Positions 25,657-34,493 are shown, counted from the stretch's first letter. The stretch is DNA of 35,261 nucleotides from Candidatus Zixiibacteriota bacterium (GCA_018820315.1 JAHJOQ010000148.1:1-35261); one strand, 5' to 3'. Numbers and translations: made by a program. The notes: a model not told the origin generated them from the sequence alone.

Positions 25657-26174
25657 AAACGGCTGTAGACAGACATTATGACTTAGAGCAGGCTATAAGC
25701 GTAGTTGTTGATAAGTATCAGGCCAAGCCAACCGCTTTGATCATGATCCTTCAGGATGTTCAGAAGCATCATCGGTATCTTCCCGTGGATACTTTAAAGC
25801 TGGTGGCAGAGAAAATGGGCATTCCGATTGCTCAGATCTATGGTGTGACTACCTATTACAGATCATTCAGCCTGAAGCCGAAGGGTAGGAACCACATCTG
25901 TGCGTGCACCGGCACCGCCTGCCATGTGCGCCAGGCGCAAGTCATTGTCGATAATCTGGAAACTGAGCTTGGCATTAAGGCAGGCGAAACGACACACGAT
26001 CTGGAGTTCAGCCTTGAAACGGTCAATTGCCTTGGCGCTTGTGCGCTCGGTCCTCTTGTCACTGCAAATGATGTCTATTATGGAAACATGACCGTTTCCA
26101 AAGTTGACAAAATGTTGAATGAACTGCGCCGCAAGGAAACCGCGAACAAGATAGCACGGGAGGAGGAGGCATGA
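25653..26174 (+). CDS. nuoE: NuoE-like thioredoxin-fold [2Fe-2S] subunit
   Basis: The protein has 173 residues. The N-terminal helical part (ALIMILQDVQKHHRYLPVDT) leads to MGIPIAQIYGVTTYYRSFSL and KPKGRNHICACTGTACHVRQ. The four [2Fe-2S] ligands are in CTGTACHVR and, after about 35 residues, VNCLGACALGPLV. This is the 24-kDa-type subunit of complex I, HoxE/HydC and HndA-type diaphorases. It conducts electrons to or from the NuoF-like subunit encoded next. Its start overlaps the stop of the hdrA half by four bases, and its stop overlaps the nuoF-like start (ATGA), so all are translationally coupled. Confidence 0.94.
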   Translation: MKTAVDRHYDLEQAISVVVDKYQAKPTALIMILQDVQKHHRYLPVDTLKLVAEKMGIPIAQIYGVTTYYRSFSLKPKGRNHICACTGTACHVRQAQVIVDNLETELGIKAGETTHDLEFSLETVNCLGACALGPLVTANDVYYGNMTVSKVDKMLNELRRKETANKIAREEEA

Positions 26175-28183
26175 GTACGAATAGGATTTCTTCTCCTAAG
26201 GAACTGGACCGATTCAGGGATCGTCTAGTCAAAGAGCGGCAGCAACAAAAGACGATTATTACTGTCTGTGCCGGTACAGGTTGCTTGGCCTGTGGGGCCG
26301 AATCTGTCATTGCTGCCTTCAAGGATAGCCTCAGAGACTGCCGTCCAGGTGACAATGTCCAGGTGAGAACGACCGGTTGTCATGGTTTCTGTGAACGCGG
26401 CCCCCTGGTAGTGATTCAGCCGGAAGGAATATTCTACCAAAAAGTGAAACCTGTCGATGCCAAATTGATTGTCGATCGCACGATTAAGGATGGACAACTT
26501 GTCAAGAAGCTTCTCTACTGCGATCCGCTAACCGACGAAGTTATCGTCCACGAGAAGGACATACCTTTCTACAAGAAACAGATGCGCTTGGTCTTTGGAA
26601 AAAACGGCCTTATGGATCCCACATCTATCGACGACTATGTTGCCTTGGGAGGGTACCAGCCATTGGCAAAGACTCTGACCACAATGACTCCCGACGAAGT
26701 TGTGGATACGATCAAGAAGTCAGGCTTAAGAGGCCGCGGTGGCGGTGGTTTCCTTACCGGCAAGAAATGGGCGTCATGCCGGAGAGCCAAAGGACATCCT
26801 AAATATGTCATCTGTAACGCAGATGAAGGCGATCCCGGAGCGTTTATGGATCGTTCTTTGCTGGAAGGCAATCCGCATTCGGTAATCGAAGGAATGATTA
26901 TAGGCGCTTATGCCATTGGCAGCAATGACGGTTTCGTGTATGTTCGAAACGAGTATCCGTTAGCGGTCAAGAACCTCGCTGTTGGCATAGCTGCTGCCCG
27001 CGAATACGGTTTCCTCGGAGATGATATCCTTGGAACCGGCTTTAGGTTCGATATCGAGGTGTCCAGAGGTGGTGGAGCTTTTGTCTGCGGTGAATCCACA
27101 GCTCTCATGGCATCGCTGGAAGGCAAGACCGGCGAACCTCGAGCAAAGTACATCCATACCGTCGAGGCCGGCCTCTGGGACAAACCGTCCAATCTGAACA
27201 ATGTCGAAACTTGGGCTAATGTGCCCTTGATAATCGAAAAGGGAGCTGACTGGTACGCTAGCATCGGCACCGCTGGCTCAAAAGGCACAAAAGTGTTCGC
27301 CCTGACCGGTAAAGTCAACAACACCGGCCTGGTGGAGGTGCCGATGGGAATAACCTTGCGCGAGATTGTCTACGATATAGGTGGAGGCATTCCCGGAGGC
27401 AAGAGACCAAAGGCGGTGCAGACCGGCGGTCCTTCAGGTGGAACATTGATAATCGAACCCGGCGATTCGGACAAACCTGAGAGTCTTGTTACTCATGGGG
27501 ACGCACGGAAAGATGAGGAAGCGGTGAGTCTCCTCGATTTACCGGTCGATTTTGACAAGTTGACCGAGGTGGGGTCGATGATGGGATCCGGCGGAATGAT
27601 CGTCATGGATGAGGATTCGTGCATGGTCGACGTAGCCAAGTATTTCCTCAACTTCCTGCAGGAAGAAAGCTGTGGCAAATGCCTTCCGTGCAGAGAAGGG
27701 ATTCGCATAATGCTGAATACCCTGACTCGAATCAGCGATGGCAAAGGAGAGGTGGAAGATATCGCTTTTCTGGAGGAGATCTCTCACGTGGTATCTGACA
27801 CCAGTCTGTGCGATCTTGGCGGTAGCGCTCCCAACCCGATTCTCTCAACCATACGCTATTTCCGTTCCGAATACCTGGCTCACATTGTGGAGAAGCGTTG
27901 CCCTGCCGGGGTTTGCAAGGCGCTGGTTTCACACGCTATAGATGAGAACTGCAACGGCTGCCACGCTTGCTTAAAGCCCTGCCCGACAGACGCCATAGTA
28001 GGCAGCCCGAAACAGCTCCATATCATCGATCAGGACAAGTGCATTCAATGTGGTGCATGTTATCAGATCTGCAAGCGAAATGCTATCAAGCGCATGAAAC
28101 GAGGCGAGGGTGATGCAGTCCAGCGTCGGGCGCAGGAAATCTGGAAACCGAAAACGAAGGCAGAAGTTGCCGCTATGGCATAG
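26171..28183 (+). CDS. nuoF: NuoF/HydB-like NAD(P)H-binding flavoprotein
   Basis: The 670-residue protein has the long form known from electron-bifurcating hydrogenases (HydB, HndC). The N-terminal thioredoxin-like [2Fe-2S] domain has CAGTGCLACG and TTGCHGFCERGP (Cys from about residue 33 to 74). The NuoF core follows, with the FMN/NADH site LRGRGGGGFLTGKKW (about 186-200) and NADEGDPGAFMDRSLLEGNP, then VCGESTALMASLEGK, and the 4Fe-4S motif EESCGKCLPCREG. The C-terminal double ferredoxin has CNGCHACLKPCP and CIQCGACYQICK. It should exchange hydride electrons with NAD(P)H. Specificity for NADH or NADPH cannot be read safely. It lies between the two halves of hdrA and is followed after 12 bases by the NuoG-HdrA fusion gene. 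Confidence 0.95.
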   Translation: MSTNRISSPKELDRFRDRLVKERQQQKTIITVCAGTGCLACGAESVIAAFKDSLRDCRPGDNVQVRTTGCHGFCERGPLVVIQPEGIFYQKVKPVDAKLIVDRTIKDGQLVKKLLYCDPLTDEVIVHEKDIPFYKKQMRLVFGKNGLMDPTSIDDYVALGGYQPLAKTLTTMTPDEVVDTIKKSGLRGRGGGGFLTGKKWASCRRAKGHPKYVICNADEGDPGAFMDRSLLEGNPHSVIEGMIIGAYAIGSNDGFVYVRNEYPLAVKNLAVGIAAAREYGFLGDDILGTGFRFDIEVSRGGGAFVCGESTALMASLEGKTGEPRAKYIHTVEAGLWDKPSNLNNVETWANVPLIIEKGADWYASIGTAGSKGTKVFALTGKVNNTGLVEVPMGITLREIVYDIGGGIPGGKRPKAVQTGGPSGGTLIIEPGDSDKPESLVTHGDARKDEEAVSLLDLPVDFDKLTEVGSMMGSGGMIVMDEDSCMVDVAKYFLNFLQEESCGKCLPCREGIRIMLNTLTRISDGKGEVEDIAFLEEISHVVSDTSLCDLGGSAPNPILSTIRYFRSEYLAHIVEKRCPAGVCKALVSHAIDENCNGCHACLKPCPTDAIVGSPKQLHIIDQDKCIQCGACYQICKRNAIKRMKRGEGDAVQRRAQEIWKPKTKAEVAAMA

Positions 28184-28195
28184 GAGGACAGCTTT

Positions 28196-29959
28196 ATGGC
28201 CAAAGTGAAAATAATAATCGACGGTTGTTCTGTTGAGGTTGAAGAAGGGTCGTACGTGCTTGATGCCGCCCGAGATTTGGGGATTGATATCCCCACGCTC
28301 TGTCACTATCCGTACATGACGCCATACGCAGTCTGCCGAATCTGTGCTGTGGAAGCGCGTGATGGCAAGGGCTGGAGCAAGATCGTCACTGCGTGCAACT
28401 ATCCGGCCTGGGATGGCTTGGAGATTCTGACGAATACTCCCAGGGTGCTCAACGCTCGCAAGGTTAATCTTGAGATGCTGATGAGCCGCTGCGCCCCTAT
28501 TCCGGTTCTGCAACAGCTTGCAGAGCGATTCGGCATTGAGAAACCGCGCTGGGGGGTAGGCGAGGATACCTGCATTCTCTGCGGACTCTGTGTCCGGGTT
28601 TGCGATGAGGTTGTAGGCGCTCATGCTCTCACGTTCAGCGAGAGAGGTATTTTCCGGAAGGTTTCAACGCCATTTGAAGAAGAGAGTAGTGACTGCATTT
28701 TGTGCGGCGCTTGCGCGAAGGTCTGTCCGACGGGACACATTGTGATGGAAGACATCGAGAAGCGAGCCTTCGTTCATAGAGAGATAAGCCTCAGCCCGAA
28801 CGCGGCTATTACCGTACCGTTTCTTCAAGCTGTGCCGAATGTACCGCGAATTAACCCGGAGCATTGCATTCATTTTCACACCGGTGGCTGCAAGATCTGC
28901 TCCCAGGTCTGCCCTAAGGACTGCATCAACTTCGAGGAAACCGATCAGTTCGAAGACATCGAGGTTGGAACAATAATCCTGGCGACAGGCTTCAAGACTT
29001 TCGATCCCTCCCGACTTGTTCAGTACGGTTACGGCCGGTATGATAATGTCATCACCTCCGAACAGTTTGAGATGATGAACCATGCGTCTGGGCCAACCGG
29101 AGGAAGGATTGTGCTTGAAAATGGCAAGGAGCCGAGCGCAATCGCTATTGTTCACTGCGTTGGCAGCAGGGACGCAAAAACCAACCGTTACTGTTCGCGC
29201 GTTTGCTGCATGTACTCGCTGAAGCTCGCTCACTTGACGAAAGAGCGTACCAATGCTGAAGTCTACAACTTCTATATTGACATGCGTACTCCCGGCAAGG
29301 GATATGACGAGTTCTACGACAGACTACTGAAGGAAGATGTGCACTTCATCCGTGGACGTGTTGGCGAGGTCACCGACTGGGCGATGGCACCTGAGGAAGA
29401 GGGCAAGCTTATTATCCGGGCCGAAGACACTCTTGTTGGGGTAGTGCGGCGCATACCGGTCGACATGGTCATCCTATCGGTTGGTTTAGAACCGCAAGCC
29501 GATGTCGAAGAAGTGCGCCGTCGCTTCAACGTCACCTGCGGCCACGAAGGATGGTTCATGGAACGACACCCCAAACTCGCCCCAGTTTCAACATTTACCG
29601 ATGGAGTTTTTCTGGCCGGTACTTGCCAGGGGCCTAAAGATATTCCCGATAGTGTCGCCCAGGCTGGCGCTGCCGCTGCGGAAGCTCTCGCTCTCATTGA
29701 TGCAGGTCACGTCGAACTCGAACCGAATACGGCTTATGTTCGGGAGGATTCCTGTTCCGGGTGTAGGACGTGCATGAATGTCTGCCCATACAGTGCGGTG
29801 ACGTTCGACAGCGAGAAGAACACAGCCTCTGTTACCGGAGCTCTATGCAAAGGCTGCGGCACCTGCGTGGCGACCTGCCCGTCGGGTGCTCTTCAGCAAA
29901 ACCTGTTTACCGACGAACAGATCTTCCAAGAAATCAGAGGGTTGGTTAACTATGTTTGA
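28196..29959 (+). CDS. Fusion of a NuoG-like N-terminal module with the C-terminal half of HdrA
   Basis: The 587-residue protein joins two families. Residues 1-185 are the NuoG/HoxU-type module: a plant-type [2Fe-2S] site (C36, C47, C50, C67 in CHYPYMTPYAVCRIC and TACNYP) and a double ferredoxin (CILCGLCVRVC from 126, CILCGACAKVCP from 167). The NuoG His-Cys cluster (N5) motif is absent: the segment around 92-115 reads LEMLMSRCAPIPVLQQLAER. From about 195 the sequence is the second half of HdrA: FLQAVPNVPRINPEHCIHF and CKICSQVCPKDCINF, then VGTIILATGFKTFDP, VHCVGSRD, YCSRVCCMYSLK and GVFLAGTCQGPKDIPDSVAQ. Two C-terminal ferredoxin motifs (CSGCRTCMNVCP, CKGCGTCVATCP) end the protein. TAGGAGG precedes the ATG. 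It should assemble with the hdrA half at 24685-25656. Confidence 0.93.
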   Translation: MAKVKIIIDGCSVEVEEGSYVLDAARDLGIDIPTLCHYPYMTPYAVCRICAVEARDGKGWSKIVTACNYPAWDGLEILTNTPRVLNARKVNLEMLMSRCAPIPVLQQLAERFGIEKPRWGVGEDTCILCGLCVRVCDEVVGAHALTFSERGIFRKVSTPFEEESSDCILCGACAKVCPTGHIVMEDIEKRAFVHREISLSPNAAITVPFLQAVPNVPRINPEHCIHFHTGGCKICSQVCPKDCINFEETDQFEDIEVGTIILATGFKTFDPSRLVQYGYGRYDNVITSEQFEMMNHASGPTGGRIVLENGKEPSAIAIVHCVGSRDAKTNRYCSRVCCMYSLKLAHLTKERTNAEVYNFYIDMRTPGKGYDEFYDRLLKEDVHFIRGRVGEVTDWAMAPEEEGKLIIRAEDTLVGVVRRIPVDMVILSVGLEPQADVEEVRRRFNVTCGHEGWFMERHPKLAPVSTFTDGVFLAGTCQGPKDIPDSVAQAGAAAAEALALIDAGHVELEPNTAYVREDSCSGCRTCMNVCPYSAVTFDSEKNTASVTGALCKGCGTCVATCPSGALQQNLFTDEQIFQEIRGLVNYV

Positions 29960-30458
29960 AAACAACGAGACAAACCGGTCGTTTGAGCCTAAGATCGTTG
30001 CATTCTTCTGCAACTGGTGCACATACACCGCTGCCGACCTCGCCGGAACCGCGAGAATGGTCTATGCACCCAACGTGCGCGTGGTGCGCGTGATGTGTTC
30101 CGGGCGGGTGGATCCGCAGTTCATTCTGGCCGCGTTGCGTGAAGGTGCTGACGGAGTTCTGATCGGGGGCTGCCATCCGGGTGATTGCCATTATCAGGAA
30201 GGTAACTACAAGGCTCTGCGTCGATTCACACTGCTGAAAACGCTCCTCAGATCGATGGGTGTCGAAGAGGGACGGATGCGACTCGAATGGATCGCGGCGT
30301 CTGAAGGCGACAAAGTACAGAGGGTCATCAACGAGATGACTGAGGCTGTACGCAAGCTCGGTCCACTGCATCTGGAGTCAGCATCGCAATTAGCGTTTGA
30401 AAAAGCTGAATCGACACAACCGGCAGCGGTAGCAGCTGGGCAAGGAGGAAAAACATGA
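29952..30458 (+). CDS. mvhD: Methyl-viologen-reducing hydrogenase delta subunit (MvhD/FlpD)
   Basis: The protein has 168 residues from ATG 29952, which overlaps the preceding stop by eight bases and has AGAGG upstream; earlier in-frame starts lie inside the fusion gene. MvhD is the [2Fe-2S] link between hydrogenase and HdrA. The conserved Cys are present in AFFCNWCTYTAADLAGTARM, VRVMCSGRVDPQFIL and IGGCHPGDCHYQEGN. The C-terminal 30 residues are low-complexity (alanine and glutamate rich). Its position between the HdrA C-terminal half and the hydrogenase small subunit mirrors its structural role in MvhADG-HdrABC. Confidence 0.95.
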   Translation: MFENNETNRSFEPKIVAFFCNWCTYTAADLAGTARMVYAPNVRVVRVMCSGRVDPQFILAALREGADGVLIGGCHPGDCHYQEGNYKALRRFTLLKTLLRSMGVEEGRMRLEWIAASEGDKVQRVINEMTEAVRKLGPLHLESASQLAFEKAESTQPAAVAAGQGGKT

Positions 30459-31444
30459 GCAAACCCAAAGTCAGTTTCTACTGGTGCGCTTCGTGCGGTG
30501 GATGCGAGGAGGCCGTCGTTGACCTTGCTGAAGACATCCTGAAAGTGGTAGAAGCCGTAGACATCGCCTTCTGGCCAGTCGCTCTCGATTTCAAGCGCGT
30601 GGACGTCGAAGCCCTTCAGGATGGTGAACTGGCCGTTAGCTTCATTAATGGTGCAATTCGCAGTTCAGAGCAATTCGAGATGGTGGAACTGCTGCGCAAG
30701 AAATCGCAACTTATCGTAGCTTTTGGAAGCTGCGCGCATCTTGGAGGAATTCCCGGATTGGCGAATTTATCTGACCGTCAGGGAGTGTTTCAGGAGGCCT
30801 ACATAGATGCTCCCAGCGTAGTCAATGACGACAAGGTCTTGCCGCTTGAGGAGATCGACGTGGCGGAGGGAAGACTCACACTCCCCTCATTATGGAATAC
30901 GGTGAAGACACTCGACCAGGTTATTGAAGTGGACTACTACCTGCCGGGCTGCCCGCCTCCGGTCAAGCTGATACGCGATGCTGTCAACGCCATAGTGACC
31001 GGGCAGTTGCCGGCTCGGGGGGCGGTTCTCGCGCCTGATATCGCTCTCTGCGAGGAGTGCCCTCGCCGTGATACCAAGCCGGAGAAACCCACACTGCGTG
31101 AGTTCAAGAGGCCCCACGCGGTTGATATTGATCCGGAAGAATGCCTGCTTGCACAAGGGTTGCTCTGCATGGGACCTGTGACGCGTAAGGGGTGCGAAGC
31201 TGCCTGCGTAGCGGCAAACATGCCGTGCACCGGGTGCTTAGGGCCGACAAGCCGTGTCACCGATTTCGGCGCAAAAGCACTTTCGGCCATCGCATCGCTG
31301 GTGGATTCCAACGACGAAAAGGAGATAGCAGCCATTCTTGATCAGGTCGTCGATCCTATCGGCACATTCTATCGCTATAGCCTCCCCGCGTCGCTGTTGC
31401 ACCGGCGCTATCAAGGACCCGACCACGGAGGAAAACAGCAATGA
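30455..31444 (+). CDS. mvhG: Group 3 [NiFe]-hydrogenase small subunit (MvhG)
   Basis: The 329-residue protein carries the electron-transfer clusters that connect the NiFe site to MvhD. There is no Tat signal peptide, so it is cytoplasmic. The proximal cluster ligands are visible in YWCASCGGCEEAVVDL, FGSCAHLGGIPG and LPGCPPPVKLI. Further clusters are suggested by CEECPRRD, CLLAQGLLCMGPVTRKGCEA and CVAANMPCTGCLG. This Cys-rich C-terminus is typical of F420-non-reducing group 3c enzymes. AAGGAGG precedes the ATG, and the stop overlaps the large-subunit start by four bases. Confidence 0.95.
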   Translation: MSKPKVSFYWCASCGGCEEAVVDLAEDILKVVEAVDIAFWPVALDFKRVDVEALQDGELAVSFINGAIRSSEQFEMVELLRKKSQLIVAFGSCAHLGGIPGLANLSDRQGVFQEAYIDAPSVVNDDKVLPLEEIDVAEGRLTLPSLWNTVKTLDQVIEVDYYLPGCPPPVKLIRDAVNAIVTGQLPARGAVLAPDIALCEECPRRDTKPEKPTLREFKRPHAVDIDPEECLLAQGLLCMGPVTRKGCEAACVAANMPCTGCLGPTSRVTDFGAKALSAIASLVDSNDEKEIAAILDQVVDPIGTFYRYSLPASLLHRRYQGPDHGGKQQ

Positions 31445-32904
31445 CCAAGAGAATTACGATTGATCCGATAACGCGGCTTGAAGGCCACGGCAAGATCGAC
31501 ATATTCCTTGACGACAAGGGAGATGTCGAAAAAGCATACTTTCAGGTTCCTGAGTTGCGCGGCTTCGAGAAATTCGCTCAGGGACGTCCCGCCGAAGATA
31601 TGCCTCAGATAACCTCGCGAATCTGTGGAGTCTGTCCTACCGCACACCACATGGCATCCACAAAAGCCCTGGATCATCTCTACAAGGTTGAGCCTCCATC
31701 AGCAGCTAAGAAGGTCAGGGAACTAGTTTACCAGATGTTCTATGTTGAGGATCACGCTCTACACTTCTTCTACCTCGCCGGGCCTGATTTTATTGTAGGT
31801 CCGAAAGCTCCCAAAGGGGAACGGAACATTCTCGGCGTACTGGGCAAGGTCGGAAAAGACGTCGGCTTGAAGGTGATCGGAATGCGCAAGGAGTTACGCA
31901 ACCTGATGAGCCTTGTGTCCGGGAAAGCCATTCATCCGGTCTTTGGCCTGCCAGGTGGCATTTCAAAACCGATTGCGAAAGAAGATCAGCAACAATTCAA
32001 AGACGCTGCCCAGCGCGCCGTGGAATTCGGGCAGTTCTGTCTCAATGCGTTCAATGATATTGTCCATAAGAATCCGGAATACGTGGAGTACATCACCTCA
32101 GATATGTACACGCACAAAACATATTACATGGGGCTTGTGGACAATGAAAACAAGGTCAGCTTCTACGATGGTGATCTCAGGGTGGTTGGCCCGAATGGAA
32201 AGGAATTCCTGAGGTTCCCCGGGCGGGAGTATCTGGATCACATGGCCGAACACGTCGAGCCGTGGAGCTACGTCAAATTCAGCTACCTGAAGGATATCGG
32301 TTGGCACGGTTTCACTGATGGCCCGGATAGCGGCGTGTTTGCTGTTGCACCGTTGGCGCGCCTTAACGCCGCCGATGGCATGGCTACACCACTGGCTCAA
32401 GAAGCATACGAGCGATTCTTTGATATCCTCGGTGGCAAACCAGTACATCATTCACTGGCCACAAGCTGGGCTCGTCTGATTGAGCTTCTCTATTCGGCGG
32501 AGCGGATGCAGCAACTCGCGAATGACCCGGAAATCGTCAGCCCCCATGTCCGCACGATACCTTCTGAAACGCCCGAGGAAGGGATCGGCGTGGTCGAAGC
32601 TCCGCGTGGAACACTGATCCACCACTACAAGACAGATGAGCGAGGTCTTATCGAACGGGCGAATCTGATTGTCGCCACGCAGAATAATTCGGCACGCATT
32701 GCGCTGTCGGTCGACAAGGCGGCTAAAGGTCTTATATCCAACGGTCGGTTTGATGACGGAATACTGAACATGATCGAGATGGCGTTTCGCGCTTACGATC
32801 CGTGTCATGGCTGCGCGACCCATGCCCTGCCGGGTCAAATGCCGCTGATCGTGCGTGTGTATGACACTGAACGCGAACTTGTACAGGAAATCAGACGCGA
32901 TTAA
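31441..32904 (+). CDS. mvhA: Group 3c-type [NiFe]-hydrogenase large subunit (MvhA)
   Basis: This is the H2-activating subunit, 487 residues. The N-terminus ITIDPITRLEGHGKIDI is the classic large-subunit signature. The NiFe ligands are C62 and C65 in RICGVCPTAHHMAS, and C455 and C458 in DPCHGCATH near the C-terminus. After H461 there is a 26-residue tail (ALPGQMPLIVRV and so on) that the maturation protease encoded next should remove once nickel is in place. All four Cys ligands are present, so the enzyme is probably active. It pairs with MvhG and MvhD and lies in one operon with its complete HypABCDEF set. The group 3c call follows from the neighbouring hdr and mvhD genes and from the soluble small subunit. 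Confidence 0.96.
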   Translation: MTKRITIDPITRLEGHGKIDIFLDDKGDVEKAYFQVPELRGFEKFAQGRPAEDMPQITSRICGVCPTAHHMASTKALDHLYKVEPPSAAKKVRELVYQMFYVEDHALHFFYLAGPDFIVGPKAPKGERNILGVLGKVGKDVGLKVIGMRKELRNLMSLVSGKAIHPVFGLPGGISKPIAKEDQQQFKDAAQRAVEFGQFCLNAFNDIVHKNPEYVEYITSDMYTHKTYYMGLVDNENKVSFYDGDLRVVGPNGKEFLRFPGREYLDHMAEHVEPWSYVKFSYLKDIGWHGFTDGPDSGVFAVAPLARLNAADGMATPLAQEAYERFFDILGGKPVHHSLATSWARLIELLYSAERMQQLANDPEIVSPHVRTIPSETPEEGIGVVEAPRGTLIHHYKTDERGLIERANLIVATQNNSARIALSVDKAAKGLISNGRFDDGILNMIEMAFRAYDPCHGCATHALPGQMPLIVRVYDTERELVQEIRRD

Positions 32905-32907
32905 GCT

Positions 32908-33381
32908 ATGAAGATACTGGTACTCGGATTGGGAAACGACCTGTTAAGCGATGACAGTATAGGTTTGCTCGTAGCTCGAGAGCTATCCAAAGAATGCTCT
33001 AAAGCGGTCGACGTCATCGAGAGCGATCTCTGTGGTCTGGCACTTCTGGATTTGCTGGTTGGCTATGAGCGGGCGATCATTATCGATGCCATGCACACAG
33101 GGAAACATCGGCCGGGAACAGTTGTCGAACTGGCTCCTGACAGCTTCAGCAGAATCCCGAACCCTTCGCCCCACTACGCAGGCCTGCCGGAACTCACAGC
33201 GCTGGCCCAGCAGTTGAACCTGAAATTTCCAGCACAAATCAAGATCCTTGCCGTCGAAGCAGGCAACCTGCATACAGTCGGCGGTGATCTGAGTCGACCG
33301 GTGGTGAAAGCGCTGACTGAAGTCGTGCATCGTGTCAGGATGTGCCTGCAATCGTGGGAGAAAGATGCTGCCGATAACTGA
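32908..33381 (+). CDS. Hydrogenase maturation endopeptidase (HycI/HyaD family)
   Basis: The 157-residue protein begins MKILVLGLGNDLLSDDSIGL, the family signature. The metal ligands used to sense nickel are visible: D in GNDLLSDD (usually E or D), D in IIIDAMHTG, and a His near the middle (PHYAGLPEL is the likely segment). KILAVEAGNLHTVGG is a late conserved block. It should cleave the C-terminal tail of MvhA after H461. It lies three bases after mvhA, and its stop precedes the hypA start by 21 bases. Confidence 0.93.
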   Translation: MKILVLGLGNDLLSDDSIGLLVARELSKECSKAVDVIESDLCGLALLDLLVGYERAIIIDAMHTGKHRPGTVVELAPDSFSRIPNPSPHYAGLPELTALAQQLNLKFPAQIKILAVEAGNLHTVGGDLSRPVVKALTEVVHRVRMCLQSWEKDAADN

Positions 33382-33402
33382 ATGTTTGCGAGAGTTTGTG
33401 AT

Positions 33403-33759
33403 ATGCATGAACTGAGTATCGCGAATAACATTATTGATATCGCACTGGAGGAGATTGCGAGACGAGGTCTGGATGTGATCGAGTCAATCGGCGTCAGGAT
33501 CGGCGCTCTGACTTGCGTATGCCCTGAAGCACTATCGTTTGGTTTTGAAGCGGCGACCATTGATACGCCCCTTGCCCTCACAAAGCTCATTATCGAGCAG
33601 GTACCCATAAAGGGAAAGTGTAAATCGTGTAATAGCGAATTGGCAGTGAAGGAATTCGTGTTTCTATGCCCCTCTTGTGGTTCAAGGGATCTGGAGATAA
33701 CACAGGGGGAGGAGCTGGAAATAGCATATATGCAGGTGAGATATGAAAGTGTTTCTTAG
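33403..33759 (+). CDS. hypA: Hydrogenase nickel-insertion protein HypA
   Basis: The protein has 118 residues from ATG 33403. This start is chosen because HypA must begin MHE, with His2 and the N-terminus binding nickel; an upstream in-frame ATG at 33382 would bury it. MHELSIANNIIDIALEE is the family start. The zinc site is formed by CKSCNSEL and CPSCGSRD, two CxxC pairs. HypA delivers Ni to the MvhA precursor together with HypB, the next gene. Length is normal. Confidence 0.95.
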   Translation: MHELSIANNIIDIALEEIARRGLDVIESIGVRIGALTCVCPEALSFGFEAATIDTPLALTKLIIEQVPIKGKCKSCNSELAVKEFVFLCPSCGSRDLEITQGEELEIAYMQVRYESVS

Positions 33760-33812
33760 TTGGAGCATTTTTGCCCAAGTGCACGGTAATCTTGTCATAT
33801 TGCAGGTGAATC

Positions 33813-34493
33813 ATGAATGAGAAGATCTCTATTGAGAAGAAAATCCTTTCTGAGAACGATCGGTTGGCTGTCCTGATTCGAGAGGGGTTGAGCGAAAGGC
33901 AGATTGTATCGCTAAATCTTGTAAGTTCCCCTGGATCGGGGAAGACATCTCTACTAGAGAAAACCTTGGGAACGCTGAACGATGAGTTGCGAATAGCAGT
34001 ATTCGCCGGAGATGTGCAGACCGAACACGACGCCGAACGCCTCAGACGGGCCGGGGGCAGAACTGTGAAACCGATCATTACCGGTGGCGCCTGTCACCTT
34101 GATGCCAGGATGGTCATCCAAGCGCTGGATCAGCTCGATCTGCGTAACATCGATCTGCTATTCATCGAGAATGTCGGAAACCTGGTTTGTCCCGCAAGCT
34201 ATGACCTCGGAGAAGAGATGAAAGTCGTGCTGATCAGCACGACCGAAGGAGATGACAAACCATTAAAGTACCCGGCGATGTTCCGTCGTTCATCGGCACT
34301 GGTGATAAACAAGACTGATCTGTTGGGACTGTCCGATTTCGATGTGAGACAGGCAAGGGAGAACGCTCTCAGGATCAATGGGAATTTGAATACGTTTGAG
34401 ATTTCTTGCAAAACCGATGAAGGACTGGAATTGTGGTACGACTGGCTGAGGAAATTGGTGGCACGGAAAAGGCAGACTGTGCCGAATGGCTGA
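33813..34493 (+). CDS. hypB: Hydrogenase nickel-incorporation GTPase HypB
   Basis: The 226-residue SIMIBI-class GTPase has its P-loop in NLVSSPGSGKTSLLEK (about 36-50). The metal-binding switch region has GGACHLDARMV, then FIENVGNLVCPASYDLGE and the base-recognition NKTDLL. The N-terminus lacks both the CxxCGC nickel site and the histidine-rich stretch found in some HypB proteins, so only the shared G-domain metal site is available. AGGTG precedes the ATG. It is the last recognisable gene of the operon. Confidence 0.96.
   Translation: MNEKISIEKKILSENDRLAVLIREGLSERQIVSLNLVSSPGSGKTSLLEKTLGTLNDELRIAVFAGDVQTEHDAERLRRAGGRTVKPIITGGACHLDARMVIQALDQLDLRNIDLLFIENVGNLVCPASYDLGEEMKVVLISTTEGDDKPLKYPAMFRRSSALVINKTDLLGLSDFDVRQARENALRINGNLNTFEISCKTDEGLELWYDWLRKLVARKRQTVPNG

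Noticed and set aside
33382-33402. Upstream ATG as the hypA start
   Set aside because: HypA needs His2 directly after Met1 for nickel binding, so the ATG at 33403 is the functional start.
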